A stretch of DNA of 64,000 bases. It comes from Fodinibius salipaludis (lineage in GTDB: Bacteria; Bacteroidota; Rhodothermia; Balneolales; Balneolaceae). The notes beneath the pieces were generated by a model. The model searched no databases, had not been told where the DNA came from, and saw nothing but the letters and a program-made list of their open reading frames with translations. Location: contig NZ_NSKE01000003.1 of assembly GCF_002287075.1 (NCBI RefSeq), positions 310,001 to 374,000 of the forward strand. Reading direction: 5' to 3'. Below, one piece after another: positions 45,013-52,259 of the stretch. How positions within the stretch are numbered: the first letter of the stretch is position 1; each line of letters opens with the position of its first letter. The position numbers and the translations under genes are program-made.

Positions 45013-47136
45013 TTAATCTTGGTGAAACTTCTTGTCATCCTTAGCATACTCTTTCAGGATATCGGCCGGTGTAAATCGCGGACCATGTTCCTGTTCAAAT
45101 TTTTCCAATCGCCCAACAATGGTATCAGCGCCTTCTCGGTCGATATATCGAAATGGACCGCCCAGAAACGGAGGAAATCCGAGGCCGAGCACAGCACCCA
45201 AATCACCGTCTGTGGGATTGTGCAAAATATCTTCTTGCAGGCACCAGGCTGCTTCGTTTACCATCGTTAGCGTCATACGCTGCTGAACCGTTTGCTCATC
45301 AATAGATTTTCGATCACTTCCGCCAAAGTATTGGTAAATTTCTTTATTTGGATCGGTTTTCTTCATTTTGCCATTTTTCTGCTCGTACTTATAAAAGCCC
45401 TTCTTATTTTTTTTGCCTTTGTAGCCGTCTTCAAATAGCTCTGTCGGTTTTTTGCTGGGATGGACCCCGCGATCAGCAAAAAGATCACTAAGCACTTCGG
45501 TGATATGAGCGGCTACGTCAATGCCCACTTCATCAAAAAGGGTAGCTGGCCCAACGGGGAATCCAAACCGCTTCATATGTTTGTCCAGTTCTTTTATAGA
45601 TATTCCCTCTTCGAGGAGCATAAGTGCCTCGTTCATAAAAGGAGCCAGAATCCGAGTTGTATAAAAGCCGGGACCATCATTAACTACAATTACATGTTTG
45701 CCCTGTTGGATACCCACTTCCCGAGCGGTAGCCGTAACCCAGTCGGCCGTTTGATCAGTAGTAATAATTTCGAGCAGTGGCATTTTTGGTACCGGCGAAA
45801 AATAGTGCATGCCAACAACTTGCTCCGGACGGCGCGATGCTTTTGCAATTTTAGTGATTGGCAGGGAAGAGGTGTTTGAAGCAAAGATATAATCGTCGGG
45901 CGTAACTTCTTCCACCTCTTTTATAATGGATTTTTTAAGATTCAGATCTTCAAATACGGCCTCAATTACGAGTCCCACATTTTCAAACCCGTCATAAGTG
46001 CCCGTAGGTGTAACATGACTCGCAATACGATCGCGTTCAAACTCAGAGATAATTCGTTTCTTCCGTTTCTTGTCGAGATTATCCCAGATCGATTTTTTGC
46101 CTTTTGCCGCCTGTTCCGCTTCTTGGTCTTTTAATAATACGCGATACTCGTTATTGGCACTTACATCTGCAATTCCAGATCCCATTAGTCCGGCACCCAA
46201 AACTCCAATTTTTTGGATCTCTTTTGCTTTCTCTTCATTGGGGTTTTTCTTGGCGTTCTGCATCGCAAAAAAGAGACTGACCATAGCTTCCGATTCGGGA
46301 GTGGCCGCCAGTTTTCCAAAATACTCGGATTCAAGTTGTAAGCCTGCCTGCATACCGTTTTCGTATCCCTCTTGTACGCAGTCGATAATTTTTTCGGGAG
46401 CAGGGTAATTACCTTTGCTTTCTGATTTTGCTCGCTTGCGTGCCTGCGAATAAATAATGTTGCGAAGCGGACTCATACCCTCCATCAGCTGGTGGACAAG
46501 GCTACGTTTATCCTCCCGCTCAAACTTTCCACTGTTGATTTTGCCAACCGCTTTTTTAGCTGCCGTAAGTACCGCATCGCGATGAGTAAGCTCATCCACG
46601 AGACCCAATTTATAGGCCTTTCGCGGATAAATATTTTTACCCGTAAGCATATAGCTAAGGGCATTTTGCACGCCAATAAGACGGGGTAGCCGCTGCGTTC
46701 CTCCACCTCCCGGCAGAAGTCCCAACTGCACTTCGGGCTGACCCATGACCGTATCGGAGTGCTTTGAGGCCACCCGATAATTGCAAGCCATGGCTACTTC
46801 CAAGCCACCGCCGAGACACGATCCGTGAATAGCAGCAACCACCGGTTTGGGATAATTCTCCAGCTGAAGGAGCAGGCGGTTGCCACGCTGACTTAAATCC
46901 TCAATTTCCTCCGGAGCTTTTTTGTTTTTAAGCATTTCTACATCAGCGCCAGCAATAAAATTATTCTTTTTGCCGCTGACCATTACGATGCCATCGATAT
47001 CATCGGGATTCGTATTTTCGAGCAGCTCTTTAACTTCTGAGATCAACTCTTCGGTAAGCTTATTTACTTTAGAATCGGGTTGATCCAGCGTTACAACTAA
47101 AATGTTGTCTTGAATTTCTGTGTTTAGATAGCTCAT
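45013..47136 (-). CDS. fadJ: Fatty-acid oxidation alpha subunit: enoyl-CoA hydratase / 3-hydroxyacyl-CoA dehydrogenase
   Basis: 707 residues. Crotonase domain about 1-190 with GSCLGGGLEVAMACNY (oxyanion and Glu region) and QPEVQLGLLPGGGGTQRLPR. Then NAD-binding GVLGAGLMGSGIA near 312-324 and the dehydrogenase catalytic His in GMHYFSPVPKMPLLE near 452. The two domains catalyse the second and third beta-oxidation steps. It follows the thiolase gene by 33 bases on the same strand. The length fits the FadJ/FadB group. Confidence 0.93.
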   Translation of the reverse strand: MSYLNTEIQDNILVVTLDQPDSKVNKLTEELISEVKELLENTNPDDIDGIVMVSGKKNNFIAGADVEMLKNKKAPEEIEDLSQRGNRLLLQLENYPKPVVAAIHGSCLGGGLEVAMACNYRVASKHSDTVMGQPEVQLGLLPGGGGTQRLPRLIGVQNALSYMLTGKNIYPRKAYKLGLVDELTHRDAVLTAAKKAVGKINSGKFEREDKRSLVHQLMEGMSPLRNIIYSQARKRAKSESKGNYPAPEKIIDCVQEGYENGMQAGLQLESEYFGKLAATPESEAMVSLFFAMQNAKKNPNEEKAKEIQKIGVLGAGLMGSGIADVSANNEYRVLLKDQEAEQAAKGKKSIWDNLDKKRKKRIISEFERDRIASHVTPTGTYDGFENVGLVIEAVFEDLNLKKSIIKEVEEVTPDDYIFASNTSSLPITKIAKASRRPEQVVGMHYFSPVPKMPLLEIITTDQTADWVTATAREVGIQQGKHVIVVNDGPGFYTTRILAPFMNEALMLLEEGISIKELDKHMKRFGFPVGPATLFDEVGIDVAAHITEVLSDLFADRGVHPSKKPTELFEDGYKGKKNKKGFYKYEQKNGKMKKTDPNKEIYQYFGGSDRKSIDEQTVQQRMTLTMVNEAAWCLQEDILHNPTDGDLGAVLGLGFPPFLGGPFRYIDREGADTIVGRLEKFEQEHGPRFTPADILKEYAKDDKKFHQD

Positions 47137-47169
47137 AATATTATGACTGAGTAATTAAATGTCTTGATA

Positions 47170-48489
47170 TTAGCTGTCAAAGCGTTCGAGGATCATCGCA
47201 TGTCCCTGTCCGCCCGCAGCACAAGCGGCAACAAGTGCCAGTTCGCCATCCTCATGATGCAGTCGATTGGCCGCCGTTGTTACCAGCCGCGTGCCCGTAG
47301 CACCAAACGGATGGCCCAGTGAAAGTGAGCCGCCCCAGCAGTTAAACTTTTCCATCGGGATGTCGCCCACTTTTTTATCGCGATCCAGATTCTCTTCAGC
47401 AAATTTTTCAGAATTGAGTGCTTTAAGTACGGTTAAAATCTGTCCGGCAAAAGCCTCGTGGAATTCAAAAACGTCGATATCCGAAAGCTCCAGTCCCATC
47501 ATGTCCAAGACCTGGGGTGTGGCATAGGCGGGACCGAGCAGAAGTTCGTCTTCCGGATCCTGAGCTACATAGGTATAAGCTCTTAGAATAGCTTTAGGTT
47601 TTAGTCCGCGATTTAAAGCCTCCTGTTTTTCCATGATGAGGGAAGCCGAAGCCCCGTCAGTAAAGGCCGACGAATTTCCAGCTGTAATAGTACCATGCGG
47701 TTTAATAAATGCGGGAGATAATTTCTGCAGCTTCTCCATAGAAGTATCCTCACGAAAGGTGTTATCATGTTCTATGGCCTCGAAATCGGGAGGAACTGCT
47801 GCCGGCAGAAGTTCCTCATCGAGCCAACCTTCATTGGTAGCTTTGGCCGCCAGCTGATGAGAACGCAATGCATATTCGTCTTGGGCTTGGCGACTGATTC
47901 CAAAATGGGCCGCCATCTTATCACAGCTTTCGCCCATCGTTTCTCCGGTAGAAAACTCGGCAATAGCCGGAATTTCTGGCAGCAGATCAGAGGGACGCAA
48001 TCCCTTGAAGAACTTCAGGAAATCGCTCAGTGATTTATACTTGCGGGCATCGAGCAGTTTTTGACGGAACTTCTTTCGAAACCGGATGGGGATATCACTC
48101 ATTGTTTCCGTTCCACCGGCCAAGATAATCTTTGATTGTCCCGATCGAATAAGCTCAACCGCACTGGTAATGGCCTGATTTGAAGAAATGCAGGCTTGCG
48201 TAACGGTGTGCGCCGGAACGCTGTTGGGTATGCCGGCCCCCAGTGCTGATTCCCGTGCTACGTTACTGGTGTTTACATCCTGGATAACCGTTCCCATAAT
48301 GACGCGGTCAAGGTCGTCACCGTTGATGGGGGCGCGGCCGATAAGCCCTTCAATAGCCATGCGACCCAGATCGTAAGACATTAATTCTTTGTAGCTGGTA
48401 CCCGAGCGTTGAAACGGAATGCGTCCGCCGTCTATGATTACTGCTTCGAAAGGAGTGTGATTTTGTGATTGATCTGCCATAATAAACAT
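47170..48489 (-). CDS. fadI: Acetyl-CoA acyltransferase (thiolase), FadI type
   Basis: 439 residues (a second ATG three codons in is an equally good start). The thiolase nucleophile Cys100 lies in VTQACISSNQAI, the catalytic His in GHPFGATGTR and the second catalytic Cys in ACAAGGQGHAM near the end. It completes beta-oxidation by cleaving 3-ketoacyl-CoA. It is the first gene of the fadI-fadJ pair and starts 172 bases from the tRNA-Val gene on the other strand. Confidence 0.93.
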   Translation of the reverse strand: MFIMADQSQNHTPFEAVIIDGGRIPFQRSGTSYKELMSYDLGRMAIEGLIGRAPINGDDLDRVIMGTVIQDVNTSNVARESALGAGIPNSVPAHTVTQACISSNQAITSAVELIRSGQSKIILAGGTETMSDIPIRFRKKFRQKLLDARKYKSLSDFLKFFKGLRPSDLLPEIPAIAEFSTGETMGESCDKMAAHFGISRQAQDEYALRSHQLAAKATNEGWLDEELLPAAVPPDFEAIEHDNTFREDTSMEKLQKLSPAFIKPHGTITAGNSSAFTDGASASLIMEKQEALNRGLKPKAILRAYTYVAQDPEDELLLGPAYATPQVLDMMGLELSDIDVFEFHEAFAGQILTVLKALNSEKFAEENLDRDKKVGDIPMEKFNCWGGSLSLGHPFGATGTRLVTTAANRLHHEDGELALVAACAAGGQGHAMILERFDS

Positions 48490-48616
48490 GTTGAAATGAG
48501 AACCAACGAATATGTGAGTACGACTAAGATGGTTGAATCAAAATCGTAAGTCAAGCATTAACTTAACACTGTTAACCTAATTATAGTTTTCTGTTGCCAA
48601 AGGTTCAATAAATTGT

Positions 48617-48647
48617 TTTGCGAGATAATAGAATATCCGTATATTTG
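48617..48647 (+). promoter_or_regulatory. Promoter of tRNA-Val
   Basis: TTTG (48617-48620), 19-base spacer, TATATTTG (48640-48647). This is a near-perfect Bacteroidota-type primary-sigma promoter; the tRNA begins 15 bases downstream. Confidence 0.78.
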
Positions 48648-48661
48648 TGCTCTTCAAAAAC

Positions 48662-48735
48662 GGGCGATTAACTCAGCGGTTTAGAGTGCTTCCCTTACAA
48701 GGAAGAAGTCGCAGGTTCGAATCCTGCATCGCCCA
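48662..48735 (+). tRNA. tRNA-Val, anticodon TAC
   Basis: 74-base cloverleaf: acceptor GGGCGAT paired with ATCGCCC, anticodon stem CTTCC/GGAAG with loop CTTACAA (anticodon TAC), T-arm GCAGGTTCGAATCCTGC. No CCA encoded. A strong terminator follows. It forms the left border of an accessory island. Confidence 0.95.
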
Positions 48736-48738
48736 CTC

Positions 48739-48779
48739 AAAACCCTGTAAGTCGTTGGCTTGCAGGGTTTTGCTTTTTT
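48739..48779 (+). terminator. Terminator of tRNA-Val
   Basis: 13-bp stem AAAACCCTGTAAG / CTTGCAGGGTTTT (one G-T pair), 7-base loop, then GC and six T. Confidence 0.88.
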
Positions 48780-48830
48780 GGGTACAAATATTAGTACAAA
48801 CATATTCTTTATTTGGCCTTAATTTGTACC
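48780..48830. repeat. Inverted GTACAAAT repeat just past the tRNA, possible attachment-site arms
   Basis: GGTACAAAT (48781-48789), a direct GTACAAA (48794-48800) and the inverted ATTTGTACC (48822-48830). Such repeats directly after a tRNA resemble the recombinase arm sites left by integrative elements. No integrase gene is seen, so this is tentative. Confidence 0.4.
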
Positions 48831-48857
48831 ATTATTTTGCCCTCGTGAAGCTTTTGA

Positions 48858-49049
48858 CTGTACCTAATACGCGTATCTAAAACCTATTCTATCCAGACCT
48901 TGGTAGATGTAGAAACTGCTCCAGCAGGTGTAGTTCTTTCTAATTGTTTGACAGATACTGAGAATGGTCCAGTATTTTCAAAGCTTAGTCTGCTGGATAG
49001 CTCAGGGATTTGGAGAGCAGGTGGCTTAGAAATAGATGATGATACCTAA
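48858..49049 (+). pseudogene. 63-codon fragment, 3' end of an unknown gene
   Basis: An open frame without an ATG reads LYLIRVSKTYSIQTLVDVE... to IWRAGGLEIDDDT and a stop at 49047-49049. The composition looks protein-like, but there is no start apart from a TTG at 48900. It may be a gene remnant of the island. It overlaps the end of the minus-strand gene at 49026 by 24 bases. Confidence 0.35.
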
Positions 49050-49625
49050 AGTCATTAATGCTAATAAATAAGGTAAAATATATTCCGTGAATGCTGGTCT
49101 TAATACCAACATTTTTAGAAAGGTAGCCGCATAGGGTTTTGATATTTCTACAATATTAAAGTAGATATCTACCGCATCCTTGTTTTTCTCCTCGTCTTTA
49201 ACAGGATCGTATGGTTTGTACGTGTAAGCCCATTTAAATGGGCTTTTTTTCTTTATGTCTTCGTACTTAAAAGGTCTTCTTCCTCCCATGTCGTCACTAT
49301 TAACACTCTGTGGGTCAACATTTCTGGCAACTTTCTTGAATATATATTTATGTCTAAAATCACTGAGATATTTTTGGTACTGACTAAATAGTTTCTTGTG
49401 ACCAAAAGAATCCTCAATAGATGAGTATTGGAAAAATCTTATCAGCGAATATACCCAAAAAACAATTAATAGGATTTCAATATTTTGCTGATTGCTTATT
49501 CCTACCTGGTTTCCCAAGATGTTTATTACATCTATTTCTAACCCAATAATATCATAAATAGATATAGCTATACTTGACAAAATAAGATTCCTTCTTTGTT
49601 GGTAGAACTTTTGGTGGTTTTCCAT
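49026..49625 (-). CDS. Hypothetical membrane protein of the tRNA-Val island
   Basis: 199 residues with four hydrophobic segments in two pairs (about 13-38, 46-65, 165-180, 183-198) and a charged middle with DDMGGRRPFKYEDIKKKSPFK. No family is recognised. It starts 23 bases after the end of the Fic gene on the same strand and may be co-transcribed with it, so a toxin-immunity or accessory role is possible, but nothing in the sequence proves this. Confidence 0.65.
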   Translation of the reverse strand: MENHQKFYQQRRNLILSSIAISIYDIIGLEIDVINILGNQVGISNQQNIEILLIVFWVYSLIRFFQYSSIEDSFGHKKLFSQYQKYLSDFRHKYIFKKVARNVDPQSVNSDDMGGRRPFKYEDIKKKSPFKWAYTYKPYDPVKDEEKNKDAVDIYFNIVEISKPYAATFLKMLVLRPAFTEYILPYLLALMTLGIIIYF

Positions 49626-49648
49626 CGGTTTTAGTACTTAAAAAGATT

Positions 49649-51196
49649 TTAGGATCCTTCACTAAAAATATCTTGGTATTTCCCCTCTAACATATTGACT
49701 TCATCCTCAGTCAACGCCTCAAACTCTTTAGTACGAGCACGTTTGGATAGGGTGCCATCATTTTGACGTAAGAAGCCTATAAGGTTTTCCATACCTTTAT
49801 CTGGTATATCGAAGTGTTCGGAAATGAAGGTTCTCATCTTGTCATGTCGTTCCAGGTATTGAACTTCTTCCGGTAAAGTATCGGTAACCGTTTCTTCTAC
49901 GCATTCATAAAGAAATTCAGCTTGTTTGGTAGCATCAAAGTATCGGTAAAGGTCAATGGTATCGTTTAAGACTTCGACATTTCCATCTGATGTTGCCTCC
50001 CATTCAATGAGATCAAGACGTGGTTTGGAATAAGATTCCAGTACTTCCTTATACTCATCTATTTGGTCAAGGATCACTGATGATACGGGGAAAATAAGTC
50101 CTTTTGGGGCGAACTCTTTTTTAGCCAAAACATGATGTATTAAATATCGATGTACACGGCCGTTTCCATCTGTAAAAGGATGGATGAATACGAAGCCAAA
50201 TGCAATAAGCGTAGCTGCTAAAACCGGATCATAATCACTTTCTATTAATGATTCATTAGTATTCAATAAACCATCTATTAATTTAGGAACATCTTCCCAC
50301 TTTGCAGAAATGTGGTCTGGGACCGGCTTACTATTCACACGGTTATGTATGCCTACAAACCCTCCTTCTTTACGCCAGCCCATATCTACGAATCGCCGGT
50401 CTTCTATGACAATTTCTTGGAGTCGTAACAGTTCATCCTTTGTAAGGTCTTTCTGACCGGCCTGACCAATTGCTTTTCCCCATCGTTCTGCCCGATTTTC
50501 CGGAGGTGTTTCACCCTCAATAGCATAGGATGCTTTGGAGTCTTTGAGTAAAAGAAAAGCTGCAGCTCGGGATAATAAATCTGGATGTACCTTACCTATG
50601 GTATCCTTCACCTTACTTTCTAAGTTTTCAGCACTAAAATTTTCGAGCTTTTCTGTTCGGCGTACCAAAGGACAGAAATCCTTATTACCTGGTAGGTTAT
50701 TCCATATTCTATGGCGTTTGGATCTTTCTTTAGGTCCTGGATATTGCAAATCCGTATCAAGTGCTTCTACATAATTCCCTGATTTAGCATCTTCTAAATC
50801 CAGTCTCTCATCTATCAGCCATTCATAGAAAAACCATATCCGCCTGCTATTACGGCCAGTGGGTTGATCCTGAACGATAGCTTCAATTTCAGTCTTCTCT
50901 ATTTCTTTAAAGAGATTTTTTAAGATCAGTAGATCAATTCCTTCATATCTAAAAGCAAAAGTTAAATGCCCAAGTAAGGTTTGGTCTGGTTCCTGTACTG
51001 TCCTAAATACCTGCCATTTACCTTCTGTGTATCTTCTGTGTTTCTCACTTATTGCAGAAAGAAGTTCAGGTAATGGTACTTCTAAATCATACCGGTAAAT
51101 TAATGCACTATACCCAGCCAGCTTCATATCGGTTTCAGGAAGGGTATATTTACGAAAAACGGTTACATTATCTGAAAATCGATTATTTTTGGGCAT
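49649..51196 (-). CDS. Fic-domain protein (AMPylase/nucleotidyltransferase family), self-inhibited type
   Basis: 515 residues. The Fic motif HPFTDGNGRVHR starts at His339, complete (H-P-F-x-D-G-N-G-R). The motif S223-Y-A-I-E227-G228 upstream of the core matches the class II inhibitory S-x-x-x-E-G helix that blocks ATP. The N-terminal half (about 1-220) is an extra region with no recognised domain; the C-terminus resembles a winged helix (about 440-515). AMP transfer to a protein is the usual reaction. It is preceded by two 16-bp operator-like repeats. Confidence 0.9.
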   Translation of the reverse strand: MPKNNRFSDNVTVFRKYTLPETDMKLAGYSALIYRYDLEVPLPELLSAISEKHRRYTEGKWQVFRTVQEPDQTLLGHLTFAFRYEGIDLLILKNLFKEIEKTEIEAIVQDQPTGRNSRRIWFFYEWLIDERLDLEDAKSGNYVEALDTDLQYPGPKERSKRHRIWNNLPGNKDFCPLVRRTEKLENFSAENLESKVKDTIGKVHPDLLSRAAAFLLLKDSKASYAIEGETPPENRAERWGKAIGQAGQKDLTKDELLRLQEIVIEDRRFVDMGWRKEGGFVGIHNRVNSKPVPDHISAKWEDVPKLIDGLLNTNESLIESDYDPVLAATLIAFGFVFIHPFTDGNGRVHRYLIHHVLAKKEFAPKGLIFPVSSVILDQIDEYKEVLESYSKPRLDLIEWEATSDGNVEVLNDTIDLYRYFDATKQAEFLYECVEETVTDTLPEEVQYLERHDKMRTFISEHFDIPDKGMENLIGFLRQNDGTLSKRARTKEFEALTEDEVNMLEGKYQDIFSEGS

Positions 51197-51260
51197 AATT
51201 TATACATATCGATTACCAATTATTTTGATACTAATATTACCAAAATTGATTATTTTTTAT

Positions 51261-51306
51261 AAAAAACGTTTATATAAGGGGGTAAATTACAAAAAACGTT
51301 TATATA
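51261..51306. promoter_or_regulatory. Two identical 16-bp repeats, 30 bp apart, before the Fic gene
   Basis: AAAAAACGTTTATATA occurs at 51261-51276 and 51291-51306. The core AAACGTTT is palindromic, and the spacing of 30 bp is about three helical turns, so both copies face the same side of the DNA. They lie between the Fic start and the decayed S24 repressor gene and are candidate operators. Confidence 0.6.
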
Positions 51307-51379
51307 TTCTGCCAATCTGATTTATTAATAAATTTATACAGGGAAGTAGATGGCAGAATTCTTAACGGCGGTTGGTATT

Positions 51380-51786
51380 TTATAAAGGTGTACCTACCCA
51401 GACAATCCTGCCCAAAACCTTAATCTGATCAACACTATCTTCATTAATTTCGACTGGGTGGTACTTCTTATTAATTGTTGTTAGAAGCAGGTGATTATCG
51501 GGTAACTTTTGAAGAAGTTTCATTCGTACCACATCGTCGAACCGAATCACAAAATACCGTCAGAACTAATATTTGTCTTATCACTATTAACCAATACGAG
51601 GCTATCTGGCCTGATTTCAGGACTCATGGCATCACAACCTATCCGCATTGCAAATAGTTGATTGCTGGGTTCTTGTAAAATTCCATCAAGAAAAATATTA
51701 CACAGGGGTAGGCTATAGGAAGGGTTTGACCAGCAAATTATCTCCTCTTCAAAATGATTGGTAAAACCATCACGGAAATAACACAA
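51380..51786 (-). pseudogene. S24-type repressor / UmuD-like peptidase remnant
   Basis: No N-terminal DNA-binding domain remains. The C-terminal part reads MRIGCDAMSPEIRPDS, then NISSDGI; a missing T near 51547 shifts the frame, after which VIRFDDVVRMKLLQKLPDN... VGTPL follows to a stop at 51380-51382. In active S24 peptidases the pattern is GDSM, with a catalytic Ser; here it is DAM, so the Ser is Ala. The Lys in RMKLLQ is kept. The gene is truncated, frameshifted and lacks its nucleophile. Confidence 0.75.
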
Positions 51787-52148
51787 CCAATTTTCACAGA
51801 TAATATTATTTATCGGGAGGAGGAAAATTCATGTGAGGAATATGCTTTTTTGAAAATTAAAAATACTCATCCTCAAATAGCAAAGCTTGTTGTTGGGAAT
51901 ACAGAGTCTCCTGATATAATGTTTGTGAGCATACAAGAAATAATAGGACATTCTCCCAAGAAAAAACCTATCTCCAAAAGGGTAATAACGAGGATTCTGT
52001 TTTCCTTCTTGATAGCAAGGGAGAATTCAAGCAAGCAAACCTTTCTGCTTACAAGAAGTTGGGATATAGTAAATCTAAGCTTCTAAGTATGGATATAGCA
52101 GATATTACCCATCCTTCAAGAGTGAGAAACACTAATATGTGTATTTAG
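51754..52148 (+). pseudogene. PAS-domain protein fragment, frameshifted
   Basis: Two plus-strand frames join around an A-run near 51958-51966. The 3' part reads EDSVFLLDSKGEFKQANLSA then YKKLGYSKSKLLSMDIADIT, a typical PAS beta-hairpin and helix, ending at a TAG (52146-52148). The 5' part (from 51754) ends in IQEIIGHS and resembles the end of a preceding PAS repeat. It is a remnant of a larger sensor, probably a histidine kinase. Confidence 0.6.
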
Positions 52149-52259
52149 CAACGTACTATTTAGAATGATTAAGAATAATATCTTGCTATTTGTAATTAGT
52201 CTAAATAAGTTCAGCGCCTTAATTGTTCGCATAAAACTATAAATAGAAATTAGCAATTG

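Noticed and set aside
51261..51306. Repeat pair considered as a mini-CRISPR or iteron origin
   Set aside because: Only two copies of 16 bp, located in a promoter region; an operator is the simpler reading.
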